A DNA stretch of 13,436 bases from an uncultured Clostridia bacterium (GCA_904420265.1 CAJFUU010000018.1:1-13436), one strand, 5' to 3'; positions 1 to 7,933 are shown, counted from the stretch's first letter. Numbers and translations: made by a program. Notes: a model not told the origin generated them from the sequence alone.

Positions 1-913
1 AGACGTCTGTTCCCCTGGAAATGGTGAGTTTGGTCTCGCTGGTATCCACGCGCAGCACCGGCGGCCGGTCCGCCGGGCAGAAGGAATATGCCGCGCCGCT
101 GGGGTCGAATGTATCGCCCGCCTTGACGTTGACTTCGGTGATATAACCGGCCTCCGGCGCCGTTACGCTTTGCAGCGTCGTGCGCAAAACGCGCAGATCG
201 ACCATTTGCTGCTCGTAATCTTCCATCTGCGCCTGATACTTTTGCCGGTCGGTGATATAGGTGCGCACGTCGTCTGAAATGTTGTAGCGCTCGGCGCTCT
301 CCATGGCGTTCTCCGCTGCGGTCAGGGCGGCGGCGGCCTGCAAATGCGCCGCCCAGGCAGCGCGCAATTCCTCGCTGGCGTTTTCCAGGAAAGCACCGTC
401 CATGCCCGAAAAGCCCTCCACGGCCATGAGCGCGTCGCGATTGATGCGGCACTCCAGCTCGGCCGCCTGCGCGGCGGAAAGCGTCTGGTATGCCTCAGCC
501 CAGGCTTCGTCCGTGGGGCGCAGGCGCAGGTTGGCATTTTTGCGCTCCACTTCGGCCAACTGGGCGGCGGCCTCGTTGTAGCTGGTGCGCAGCGTATCCA
601 TGGTCTTGTCATAGTCCGCAATTTCGGCGGTGAAAAGCACGTCTCCCGCGGCCACCTCGCTGCCGGCCTGTACCTTTACCGAAGTGACGGACAGCGACAC
701 ATCCTGCGCGTTATCCAGTTTCACCGCTTCGGCCTCGGGAAAGACCACCTTGCCGGTCAATTCCACCTGCTGGGAAAACCGGCCCTGGCGGGGCGTAAGG
801 ATTTTGACCTTGGCGGTGGTAATGGTGCGAATGGTGCCGGAAAAGAACATGCACAAAGCCACCACAACCGCAAAGATAATCAGACCGCGAACGGCGAGTT
901 TTTTCAGTTTCAT
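1..913 (-). CDS. HlyD/AcrA-type membrane fusion protein (periplasmic adaptor family), C-terminus outside window
   Basis: The frame is open for 304 codons from ATG at 913 to the left edge without a stop, so the gene is partial at its 3' end. The N-terminus (MKLKKLAVRG...) has one membrane segment at about 9-25, then the first lipoyl half with VKVQAGSEVAAGDVLF (79-94), a long Ala/Glu/Gln-rich helical hairpin (about 98-248), the second lipoyl half SVTAPEAGYITEVNVKAGDTFDP (249-271), and the start of the beta-barrel (from about 286). This is the standard order of adaptor proteins of MacA/HlyD type, which bridge an inner-membrane transporter to an outer partner or, in monoderm bacteria, assist MacB-like ABC transporters. 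A weak AGGA (918-921) precedes the ATG at only four bases. A MacB-like ABC protein just beyond the left edge would be a natural neighbour, but this is a guess. Confidence 0.85.
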   Translation of the reverse strand, partial: MKLKKLAVRGLIIFAVVVALCMFFSGTIRTITTAKVKILTPRQGRFSQQVELTGKVVFPEAEAVKLDNAQDVSLSVTSVKVQAGSEVAAGDVLFTAEIADYDKTMDTLRTSYNEAAAQLAEVERKNANLRLRPTDEAWAEAYQTLSAAQAAELECRINRDALMAVEGFSGMDGAFLENASEELRAAWAAHLQAAAALTAAENAMESAERYNISDDVRTYITDRQKYQAQMEDYEQQMVDLRVLRTTLQSVTAPEAGYITEVNVKAGDTFDPSGAAYSFCPADRPPVLRVDTSETKLTISRGTDV

Positions 914-927
914 TGCGTCCTGTCCCC

Positions 928-1785
928 CTATTTAAGCTCCGTAAGCTGTATGCCGGAGAGTATGTCCTTCTGGAAATACAGATAGACCAGCAGCGCCGGT
1001 ACAATATAGAGCGCCGCGCCCGCGAACTCCACGCCGGTGGAATTTTCGGTGAGTTGGTTGAACATCACCGACAGAGGCATCAACTGCGTCTGCTCGGCCA
1101 AATAGGTCAGCGGCTGTTCCACCATATTCCAGCAATCCGCAAACGAAAGCGCGATTGCCGCGCCCAGAATCGGCCGGCATACCGGCAGCGCCACATGCAG
1201 AAAGCAGCGGAACGTACCCGCGCCGTCCACCTCCGCCGCCTCGATAATTTCCTTGGGCAGGCCTACCATGAACTGACGCACCAGGAAAATATAAAACGGC
1301 GCAAAGCAGGTGGGCAAAATTACCGCCCAGGCGGTGTTTAAAAGCCCCAATGCCCGCAGGGTGAGCACGTTGGGCACCATCGTCACCTGGAAAGGCAACA
1401 GCATCAGCATGATGACGACGAAGAAAATAGCGTCCCGCCCCGGAAACTTAAAGCGGCTCAGCGCATAGGCCATCGCCGGAATTACCAACGCCTGGCCGAG
1501 CAATATCGCGCCGGTATACATGGCGGAATTGAGCAAAAGGCGGAGCACCGACACGTCTTCGATGAGTATGTTGTAATACTGGCTCAGGGAAAACACGCGC
1601 GGGGCGAGTTTTATTTCCATCCAGGCGGAGGCGTCGTAATTGCCTCGCGTCTCCATAAAGGCCTTGATCTCCTCGGGCGAGAAGAACGAGTACAGCACCG
1701 TCAGCACCACTGGCAGAAGAATAATCAGCGCAACAAATGTGAGCACGGCGCGGGAAAGTATGTGCTTTTTTCGCAGTGAACGCAT
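928..1785 (-). CDS. ABC transporter permease, MalG/UgpE-type sugar subunit
   Basis: The protein has 285 residues, the usual length. A positively charged N-terminus (MRSLRKK) precedes the first membrane segment (about 12-34). A periplasmic-side loop (35-80, with the FSLSQYYNIL element typical of MalG-type subunits) and five further hydrophobic segments follow. The EAA loop lies at 182-201, EAAEVDGAGTFRCFLHVALP, an excellent match with E-A-A, D187-G188 and V-x-LP. It is the partner of the preceding MalF-type subunit in a heterodimeric importer. The start is fixed by a perfect AGGAGG at six-base spacing. It ends 14 bases before the membrane-anchored adaptor gene. No ATPase gene accompanies the pair here; many Firmicutes use a shared MsmX-type ATPase encoded elsewhere. 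Confidence 0.92.
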   Translation of the reverse strand: MRSLRKKHILSRAVLTFVALIILLPVVLTVLYSFFSPEEIKAFMETRGNYDASAWMEIKLAPRVFSLSQYYNILIEDVSVLRLLLNSAMYTGAILLGQALVIPAMAYALSRFKFPGRDAIFFVVIMLMLLPFQVTMVPNVLTLRALGLLNTAWAVILPTCFAPFYIFLVRQFMVGLPKEIIEAAEVDGAGTFRCFLHVALPVCRPILGAAIALSFADCWNMVEQPLTYLAEQTQLMPLSVMFNQLTENSTGVEFAGAALYIVPALLVYLYFQKDILSGIQLTELK

Positions 1786-1791
1786 CGCGCG

Positions 1792-1797
1792 CCTCCT
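1792..1797 (-). promoter_or_regulatory. Ribosome binding site overlapping the upstream stop codon
   Basis: AGGAGG six bases before the ATG at 1785 overlaps the TAG of the first permease, so the two permeases are probably made in a coupled, near-equal ratio. Confidence 0.75.
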
Positions 1798-2650
1798 AAT
1801 TCAGCCGGTCCTGCAGCCGCTTTTGTACAAAGAACAGCACGCCGAAAATGGCAAAAACAATGATGGCAAAGCTGTACGCGGCTGTAGTGACGTTTTGGTA
1901 GTTGAGTTTCCCGAACATGTTGTTCATGTAGTTTTGCAGCGTATAGACGGCCTCGTCGGGATACGCTCCGCCGATAAAGTACACTTCCTTAAATATCTTG
2001 AAGGCGTTGATCCATGAAAGCACGAACACCAGAAAGGCGCTGGGCACAATCATCGGCAGGGTAATGGAGAACGACTGGCGCCAAAAGCCCGCGCCCTCCA
2101 GGCGCGCATACTCGTACAAGGGCTCGGGAATGGACTGCAGCGCCGCCAGGAAAATAATGACCGCAAAGCCAAGGTTTTTCCACACGAACATGAGTATGAC
2201 CGGCACGCGCAGCGCGGCGCCTTCCAGCCAGGAAACCCGCTCAAACCCCAGCGACACCACCAGGCGGTTGACGACCCCGCCGTAGTCAAACAGCACCAAC
2301 CAGATCAGAAGCATTGCCGAGGACGGCATCAAATACGGCATGAGAATGCTGCCCCGGAAAAACGCGCCGCCGGGTTTCAAGCGATTGAGCAGCACTGCCA
2401 ACGCGAAAGAAAGCACCCACACCAGCGGTGTGCAAATCATGGACAGGAGCAGCGTATTTTTCAATCCCAGCAGAAACATTTCATTCTGCCAGACGTTTTT
2501 GTAGTTTTCAAACCAGACGAAGGCGTTTTTGTAGCTTCCGTCGGTGAAACTGTAATAGATGCCGCCGATAAACGGCACGATGTAAAACAGCGTCAGGCCA
2601 ATCAGGCCCGGCAAAAGGTAGATAAGCGCCGATCGTTTGCGGGTAAACAC
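1796..2650 (-). CDS. ABC transporter permease, MalF/UgpA-type sugar subunit
   Basis: The protein has 284 residues, normal for this subunit. About six hydrophobic segments are visible: at about 8-30, 62-88, 102-122, 148-170, 202-220 and 258-276. The binding-protein-dependent transport signature (EAA loop) is at 180-199, EYARLEGAGFWRQSFSITLP, with the conserved Gly at 186 and the I-x-LP end at 196-199. In this family the loop docks onto the cytoplasmic ATPase. The subunit forms the membrane channel together with the next gene product. Translation starts at GTG, supported by the GGAGG seven bases upstream. The stop codon TAG overlaps the AGGAGG of the next gene, only ten bases before its ATG. 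The closest family members carry carbohydrates; the actual substrate is not known. Confidence 0.92.
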   Translation of the reverse strand: MFTRKRSALIYLLPGLIGLTLFYIVPFIGGIYYSFTDGSYKNAFVWFENYKNVWQNEMFLLGLKNTLLLSMICTPLVWVLSFALAVLLNRLKPGGAFFRGSILMPYLMPSSAMLLIWLVLFDYGGVVNRLVVSLGFERVSWLEGAALRVPVILMFVWKNLGFAVIIFLAALQSIPEPLYEYARLEGAGFWRQSFSITLPMIVPSAFLVFVLSWINAFKIFKEVYFIGGAYPDEAVYTLQNYMNNMFGKLNYQNVTTAAYSFAIIVFAIFGVLFFVQKRLQDRLN

Positions 2651-2657
2651 GTCCCTG

Positions 2658-2662
2658 CCTCC
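2658..2662 (-). promoter_or_regulatory. Ribosome binding site that decides a GTG start
   Basis: GGAGG within a GGGGGAGG run lies seven bases before GTG at 2650. It supports GTG as the initiation codon of the first permease; the encoded protein then begins just before its first membrane segment, as expected for the family. Confidence 0.7.
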
Positions 2663-2666
2663 CCCA

Positions 2667-2763
2667 CGCGGGCGGAGCCGGGAAAACCCGGCGTCCCGCG
2701 CGTATTGTAAAATTGTTCCGGCGCGTCCCCGCGCCCGAAAGCGCGGCCGCTCCGCTTGGAGCG
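2667..2763 (-). promoter_or_regulatory. Three consecutive hairpins between the last binding-protein gene and the first permease gene
   Basis: The 123-base gap holds three inverted repeats: 2748-2753 with 2758-2763 (6 bp, four-base loop), 2729-2734 with 2741-2746 (6 bp, CCGCGC/GCGCGG, six-base loop), and a two-part stem pairing 2677-2682 with 2687-2692 and 2667-2672 with 2695-2700 around a four-base loop. None is followed by a U-tract. The position matches the malE-malF junction of classical maltose operons, where intercistronic stem-loops keep binding-protein mRNA in excess of permease mRNA. The same role is inferred here. Confidence 0.6.
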
Positions 2764-2773
2764 CGGCACAGGC

Positions 2774-5164
2774 CTACGCGCCTTCCTTCATCATCATTTG
2801 CAACTGGCGATCCATGCCGGCGGCAAATTCGCCGGCGGTAGACGCCCCGTCCAGATACTGTTGCATCTGCGTATAATACGCTTCCTCGTTGCCGCTGCCC
2901 AAGCCAATATTGCGCATGAGCACAATGCTTTCAGCCACGGCGCGATAGCGGCCGATGCTTTCCTCGCTGGCCTGCCAGCCGTCATAGAGGGCATACTGCT
3001 CCCGCTGCTCGCCATACTGGGCAATGCGCGCCTCCAGGGCCGGCCGTTCCTGCGCGTCCGCCGTTTCCAGCCGCTTTTGCAACATGGCGATCTGCTCGTC
3101 ATAGGCCGCCAATTCCTGCTGGTAATGCGGTTTGGGCAACGGCGCGTTGTTCTGCGGCGAAATTTCAATTTTCAAAACGCCGTCCATCTCCTCTACCAGC
3201 GTTTCCAGGAAGGCCGTCGCCTCTTCGGGATGCTCGCTGTAGGGATTGACAAAAGCCACGAGCAGGGAGGCCAATGTCTGGGGCTGCGCGCCTTCGCCAA
3301 TGGCAAGCGGCAAGGCGTCGTACCCGCTCATCGCCGTATAGCCATCGGCGCCGGTGTAGGCATCCATGGAAAACAGCGCGCTGCTGTCAGCGTCGATAAC
3401 CGGCGCGGCGGACACAGCCATGCTCATTTCGCCGCTTGCGCCCATTTCTCCTTCCCAGCCGTCTTCTTCCGGCAGAGGCAGGCCCAGCGCATCCCAATGC
3501 ACGCCTTCGTATGCCTCGAGTATGGTGCGGAACGTGGGCGTGTCGAAGGCAAATTCGTTTTCCGGCCTGGCGATGTAAGCGGCATAGTTGTTCATCATCT
3601 CGCCAAAGAGCCGCTCGGGCAGGCTTGCGCTGTCGTCGTCGCCCGCAAACAGGCTTGCGCCCGGCACTTCGGCCACTTTTTGCGCCAGCGGTTCCAGGGA
3701 AGCGAAGAACTCCGCCCAGGTTCCCGGCAGGTCTTCCGGCGAGAGCCCCAACTGCTCCAAAAGCCCGGGATTGTAGCCGAGGCCGCTCTGCAGGTAAATT
3801 TCCACCGGTACCGCCACAACCTGGCCGTCCTTGACACAGGCTTCCTGCACGAAGGGATAGCAGCTTTTTACAAAAGCGCTGACCGCATCGCTCTGGATGG
3901 CGGGCATATAGCCGCGCGAAAACGCCGCGTCGTACCCAAGGGATTGCACGTCCACGCAGTAGACGTCCACTGCGGCGGAGCGGCCGAGCATCGCCTGTAC
4001 CAGGTCTTCCGCAGAATCCGTCAAAACCACTTCCACATCGCCGTACCGGTTCATAAAGGCGTAATAGGCGTTGTCCAGGGAAGCCGCATAGCCGTTTTGC
4101 ACGGTCAGGCGCGTAGTCGTGCGCAGGGCGGGATCGGTGTTGCGGCGGACGGCGGCCTCGGAATCCGCGGCGATGTAAAAGCCGTCTTCCGTAAGGACGG
4201 GCGTGGCCCTGTATATGTGGCCCACGGGGATTTCCGCCACAGCCTGCATGCTTTCCGGGGCGATGCCAGGCATCGCGTGGATTTCGCGGTTCATGGCAAA
4301 ATACAGCGTATCGCTTTCGGCGCGATAGGCAAGGCCGCTGGGATAATCGGCGCTTGGGCAGGCAAATTCCGCCAGCGGCTCCAATGTTTCCGCGCCAAAA
4401 TCGAGGGTACAGAGGGCGACTGCGTTCTCCGGCTCGCCCCAGGCGACGGTTTCGCAAAGGATTTTGCCATCCTTGTAGGCGCACATTCCCTCGATACTCA
4501 GCCCGCCGGTCAAATCCGCGGCGTAGAGCAATTCGGTTGCGCCGCTTGCAAGATTTGTGGCGACAAGGATTTCGTTATCGCCCGCATCATAGCTCTTCAG
4601 GTAAAGCGTGCCGTCCATGACAAAGGGCAGAAAGATTCCGGCAAGTTCCTCAAAATCGCCAGAGGCGTAAATCAGGTCGTCCCATTCCAATTCGACGATC
4701 TGCGCGCCGAGCGCGGCGCGTCCCTCGCCGTCAAAGGTCAGTTCATAGAGCCATACGCCCTCTACGGTTTCGCAGTGCCCCATCGTCTCGCCATCGGCAT
4801 AGTACTCGTTGGCAATCCCGGCGACGACCAGGCAGGGGCGCTCCTCATAGGCAATGATGGTAATGGCCTCGTGGCGCATGACGGTCTCGCCGTCAAGCGC
4901 ATCCTCCTCCCAAAGCCCCGCGGCATCCGGATTAAGCGCCAGTTCGTGGCGGACAAATTCGTCCTCACCCTCCGCGAGCGTATAGACGGCGTCGGCCAGC
5001 ATGTAAACCGTGCCGTCCGCCTCGGCCAGGGCGCGCGGGCTGCCGTATTCGCCCTCCGCACCGCTGCGCAACAGGATAGCGTCGCCAAGCGCGGCCAAGG
5101 CCGCCAGGGGCAGCGCCGCAAAAACAAGCGCAACGGCTGCAAACATCGCAAGCAATTTATTCAT
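2774..5164 (-). CDS. Beta-propeller / extracellular solute-binding protein fusion (paralogue 3)
   Basis: The protein has 796 residues. A signal peptide (1-25, ALAALGDAILLRSG across the junction, no lipobox Cys) precedes a propeller-like region (about 26-338, with the blade-like DTLYFAMNREIHAMPG). The RRNTDPALR linker is at 340-348. The binding domain (about 352-670) carries YYAFMNRYGDVEVVLT, SAAVDVYCVD, KDGQVVAVPVEIY, YNPGLLEQLGL...PGTWAEF, DTPTFRTILEAYE and AFVNPYSEHPEEATAFLETL. The tail has a coiled-coil-like stretch (682-725) and ends in MDRQLQMMMKEGA. Residues about 565-615 form an acidic Met/Ser/Ala/Gly-rich loop quite unlike the matching region of the paralogues, a likely source of different ligand choice. 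AGGAGG at 5173-5178 lies eight bases before the ATG; an ATG only one base after that motif is too close and is followed by an early stop. This is the binding-protein gene nearest the permeases. Extracellular location is inferred. Confidence 0.85.
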   Translation of the reverse strand: MNKLLAMFAAVALVFAALPLAALAALGDAILLRSGAEGEYGSPRALAEADGTVYMLADAVYTLAEGEDEFVRHELALNPDAAGLWEEDALDGETVMRHEAITIIAYEERPCLVVAGIANEYYADGETMGHCETVEGVWLYELTFDGEGRAALGAQIVELEWDDLIYASGDFEELAGIFLPFVMDGTLYLKSYDAGDNEILVATNLASGATELLYAADLTGGLSIEGMCAYKDGKILCETVAWGEPENAVALCTLDFGAETLEPLAEFACPSADYPSGLAYRAESDTLYFAMNREIHAMPGIAPESMQAVAEIPVGHIYRATPVLTEDGFYIAADSEAAVRRNTDPALRTTTRLTVQNGYAASLDNAYYAFMNRYGDVEVVLTDSAEDLVQAMLGRSAAVDVYCVDVQSLGYDAAFSRGYMPAIQSDAVSAFVKSCYPFVQEACVKDGQVVAVPVEIYLQSGLGYNPGLLEQLGLSPEDLPGTWAEFFASLEPLAQKVAEVPGASLFAGDDDSASLPERLFGEMMNNYAAYIARPENEFAFDTPTFRTILEAYEGVHWDALGLPLPEEDGWEGEMGASGEMSMAVSAAPVIDADSSALFSMDAYTGADGYTAMSGYDALPLAIGEGAQPQTLASLLVAFVNPYSEHPEEATAFLETLVEEMDGVLKIEISPQNNAPLPKPHYQQELAAYDEQIAMLQKRLETADAQERPALEARIAQYGEQREQYALYDGWQASEESIGRYRAVAESIVLMRNIGLGSGNEEAYYTQMQQYLDGASTAGEFAAGMDRQLQMMMKEGA

Positions 5165-5188
5165 ATCCCATTCCTCCTGCGGCCATGG

Positions 5189-5214
5189 GGAGGCCCCGGG
5201 ATTGCGGGGCCTCC
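5189..5214 (-). promoter_or_regulatory. Perfect 10-bp intercistronic hairpin between paralogues 2 and 3
   Basis: Bases 5189-5198 and 5205-5214 are perfect complements (GGAGGCCCCG/CGGGGCCTCC) around a six-base loop. It sits in the 84-base gap after the stop at 5249 and just upstream of the AGGAGG of paralogue 3. No U-tract follows, so it looks like an mRNA-stabilising or processing structure, or an attenuator, rather than a full terminator. Function is inferred. Confidence 0.65.
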
Positions 5215-5248
5215 GGCGAGCCGCCCCCGCCGTCGATCGCGTTTGTGG

Positions 5249-7732
5249 TTACATTCCTTCCTTCATCATCATTTGCAGTTTGCGGTCCACACCGGTAATG
5301 AACTCGTCGGCGGAAATCATGCCGTCCATGTATTGCGATGTCAATTCGTAAAACTCATCGGCATTTTCGCCGCCCAGGCCAATGTTGCGCGTAACACGAA
5401 TGTGGGAAGCAAACGTGCGGTAGCGGGCAATGCTCTCCTCGCTGGCCGACCAGGCGCCATACTGCATGTATTCTTCGCGGTACTGTTCGTATTGGGCGAC
5501 CAGTTCCTCAAAGTTCGGCTTGTCCGCCTCGTCGGCCTGCGCAAGCTGCTCCTTGGCGTCGGCGATCATCTGGTCATATTCGGCAAGGCTGGTCTCATAA
5601 TACGGGCTTTTCACCGGCTCGTTGTTATCCGGGGAAATGTGAATTTTGAGAAGGTCGTCCAGTTCGCCGGCGACCGTTTCCAGGAACGCCACGGCCTCTT
5701 CGGGATTTTCGGAGAAGGGGCTGACAAAGGCGACGTACATATCAGCGTTGATCTGCGCGTCCTTGCCCTCCTCAAAGCGCAGAAGCAGCGGCGAAAAGGT
5801 TTCGCGCACGGCGTAGCTGTCGGCAGATACGTTGGCATAGCTGGAATAGACCACGTTGTGCTCCTGTTCCCCGGGGCCGCCAATGGAGATAACGCCGCCG
5901 GCAAGGCCGTCGTCCGTATCCGGCGCGGGCATGCCCAGCGCCGACCAGTCCACGCTCTCATAGGCCGCGAGCGCGGCGCGGAAGGCCTCGGTATCAAAGG
6001 CAAACTCGTTCTCCGGCTGGGAGATGTAGCACATGTAGTCGTTGATCATGGCGTTTAAGAACGTCATGCGCACGCTTTCATAGTCGTAATAGGTTTCAAA
6101 CAGGCTCATGCCCGGCACTTCGGCCACCTTTTCCGCCAACGGTTCCAGGCCTTCGAAGAACTCCACCCAGGTTTGGGGCACGTCTTCCTCCGTCAGGCCG
6201 AGGCGCTCAAAGGCGGCGGGGTCATAGCCGCGGCCGTTGGTGTACATTTCCACGGGGATGGCCACCACCTGGCCATCCTTTTTGCAAACTTCCTGTACAA
6301 AGGGGTAGCTGCTTTCCACCAGCGCGGTAAGCGCTTCGCTGCCCGACAGATCGGCCATATAGCCGCGGGAGAACACGGCTTCGTATTCCGACGAGCTGAC
6401 GTTCAGGCAATAGATATCCACCGCCGTGGAGCGGTTCATCATCGCCTGCACGATGTCTTCCACCTGCTGGGTCATAATTACTTCCACGTCGCCGTGCTCG
6501 TTGGTGAAGGTATAGTAAGCGTTGCTGATGGAGGTATTGTAATTGTTCTGCACGGTCAGGCTGGTCTGGGCGCGCAGAGAGGGATCCGTATTGCGGCGCG
6601 CCACCACCTCATAATCGCCGGCGATATAGAAGCCGTCGTCGGTGACGATGGGCATGGCGTCATAGACGTTGGCAACGGGGATTTCCGCCACGGACTGCAG
6701 GGTGGACACATCCATGCCGGTCATAGTGTAGACTTCGCCGTTCATAACGAAGTACAGCGTGTCGTTTTCCTCGCGATAAACGAGGCCGGTTGGATAGGCG
6801 TAGCCCTGGCTGGGAATTTCCGTCAGTTCTTCGAGCGCCGCCTCCGCCACGTTGATGGTGTGCAGCTTGACGGTATTGCCGTCCTCGCCCCATTCGATGC
6901 TCAAGGCCAGAAGTTTGCCGTCCTTGTAGGGGCAGATGGTGTCCAGGCGCACGTCCGCGCCCAGTTCGCTGCCATAGAGCATGTCGGTGGAACCGTCGGT
7001 CAGGTTGGTCATGGCGATAAACTCGTTGCCATTATAGTCGTAACTGCGGAAGTAGAGCGTGTTGTCGATGACGAAAGGCATGGTGCACTGGGCCAGGTAT
7101 TCGTAATCCCCATCGCCCTGTACCAGGTCGAGCCAATCCAGTTTCACAATTTCTTCGCCGGTCACGGCGTCGCCCGCGGTGTTGAAGGCCAGTTCGTAGA
7201 GCCACACGCCGTCAACCGTGCTGAAATACTCCATATCGTCGCCGCTTCCGCGCGTTTCGACGGTCGTTTGCGAAACCACCAGGCAGGGGCGTCCGCCGTA
7301 GGCAAGGATGGCGACGGCCTCGCGGTTGGTGTTCTGCGCCACGTTGTCGGAGGCGCTGCCGGCGGCGTCCTGTGCGGCCTGTTCCTGCGCGCCGAAGTTG
7401 CGCAGCACGCTGGCAACCGCTTCGGACAGCGCCGTCTGGGATGCGTCTGTTTCGGACGTTTCGCCGCCTGCCGGCTCCACAACGTCCACAGCCGCGTCTT
7501 CAACCAGGGCGAGTTCGTGGCGTTCCGGCGTGGTTGCGCCCGCTTCCAGCGTATAAAGCGCCTCGTAGGTGAGCAGGTAAAGGTCGCCGTCTACCTCCGC
7601 CATGCCGCGCAGGCTGCCGGTGAAGCCGTTTTCTCCGGAACGGAGCAGTATGGCGTCGCCGGGCGCGGCCAGAGCGCTGACGGGCAACAGCATGATGGCG
7701 AGCATCAAGAGAAACGATAGCGTCTTTTTCAT
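5249..7732 (-). CDS. Beta-propeller / extracellular solute-binding protein fusion (paralogue 2)
   Basis: The protein has 827 residues and the same architecture as its neighbours. The signal peptide is residues 1-24 (LAAP before GDAILLRSG, no lipobox Cys). A propeller-like region spans about 25-378, with blades such as DTLYFVMNGEVYTMTGM. The RRNTDPSLR linker is at 379-387. The binding domain (about 390-700) carries GDVEVIMT, STAVDIYCLN, KDGQVVAIPVEMY, YDPAAFERLGL...PQTWVEF, DTEAFRAALAAYE and AFVSPFSENPEEAVAFLETV. A coiled-coil-like tail (about 712-760) ends in the VDRKLQMMMKEGM terminus. Its special feature is an Ala/Ser/Gln/Glu-rich insert at about residues 84-136 that neither paralogue shares. 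AGGAGA nine bases before the ATG sets the start. It is closer to paralogue 3 than to paralogue 1 across the binding domain, which suggests successive tandem duplications. It is probably an alternative receptor for the downstream permeases; the ligand is unknown. Confidence 0.85.
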   Translation of the reverse strand: MKKTLSFLLMLAIMLLPVSALAAPGDAILLRSGENGFTGSLRGMAEVDGDLYLLTYEALYTLEAGATTPERHELALVEDAAVDVVEPAGGETSETDASQTALSEAVASVLRNFGAQEQAAQDAAGSASDNVAQNTNREAVAILAYGGRPCLVVSQTTVETRGSGDDMEYFSTVDGVWLYELAFNTAGDAVTGEEIVKLDWLDLVQGDGDYEYLAQCTMPFVIDNTLYFRSYDYNGNEFIAMTNLTDGSTDMLYGSELGADVRLDTICPYKDGKLLALSIEWGEDGNTVKLHTINVAEAALEELTEIPSQGYAYPTGLVYREENDTLYFVMNGEVYTMTGMDVSTLQSVAEIPVANVYDAMPIVTDDGFYIAGDYEVVARRNTDPSLRAQTSLTVQNNYNTSISNAYYTFTNEHGDVEVIMTQQVEDIVQAMMNRSTAVDIYCLNVSSSEYEAVFSRGYMADLSGSEALTALVESSYPFVQEVCKKDGQVVAIPVEMYTNGRGYDPAAFERLGLTEEDVPQTWVEFFEGLEPLAEKVAEVPGMSLFETYYDYESVRMTFLNAMINDYMCYISQPENEFAFDTEAFRAALAAYESVDWSALGMPAPDTDDGLAGGVISIGGPGEQEHNVVYSSYANVSADSYAVRETFSPLLLRFEEGKDAQINADMYVAFVSPFSENPEEAVAFLETVAGELDDLLKIHISPDNNEPVKSPYYETSLAEYDQMIADAKEQLAQADEADKPNFEELVAQYEQYREEYMQYGAWSASEESIARYRTFASHIRVTRNIGLGGENADEFYELTSQYMDGMISADEFITGVDRKLQMMMKEGM

Positions 7733-7933
7733 GGTTTTTTGTCTCCTGCAATTATTCGGATATTTCTCCGTGGGGTGTCACAGGGTTGTTTCCAAAGGCG
7801 GCGCGGCGCTTTCGGACGAAGAACCGCGCGGCGCAAAACGGCCGGGTTCGCCGGGGAAGTTTTGCCTTTTCAAAAGCGAAGCCGGAAATTCGGAAACAAG
7901 CCCGATGTATCTCTGCAAGCCGGTTGGCCGTGG
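7733..7933 (-). other. Structured 201-base intergenic gap between paralogues 1 and 2
   Basis: No coding sequence is apparent. Two inverted repeats are seen. One pairs 7801-7806 with 7824-7829 (6 bp, GCGCGG/CCGCGC, with partial pairing inside the loop). The other pairs 7833-7839 with 7859-7865 (7 bp, GCAAAAC/GTTTTGC) and encloses a CCGG/CCGG 4-bp stem. A 9-base direct repeat, GCGCGGCGC, occurs at 7801 and 7826. Neither hairpin is followed by a U-tract in the direction of transcription, so neither is a convincing intrinsic terminator. I found no good paired -35/-10 promoter. AGGAGA at 7742-7747 serves the next gene. Confidence 0.55.

Noticed and set aside
2697..2715. A TACAAT element on the minus strand in the gap before the first permease, as a possible -10 promoter box.
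   Set aside because: No acceptable -35 element lies 16-18 bases upstream, and the sequence there is GC-rich and structured.
2667..2763. The hairpins before the first permease gene as an intrinsic terminator splitting the operon.
   Set aside because: No U-tract follows any stem in the direction of transcription, and the downstream gene has no visible promoter of its own.
5160..5172. An upstream ATG one base after the AGGAGG of paralogue 3.
   Set aside because: The spacing is too short for initiation and the frame stops after four codons; the ATG at 5164 has good spacing and begins a signal peptide.
2756..6058. A very long open frame (1100 codons) on the plus strand, antisense to two receptor genes.
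   Set aside because: The translation is His/Arg/Gly-rich with no recognisable domain. It crosses two convincing minus-strand genes and their intergenic gap. Such frames are expected opposite GC-rich coding sequence.
6173..7720. A 515-codon plus-strand open frame, with others at 8543-9709 and 10286-11407.
   Set aside because: They mirror the codon bias of the minus-strand genes beneath them, lack family motifs and have low-complexity His/Gly/Arg composition.
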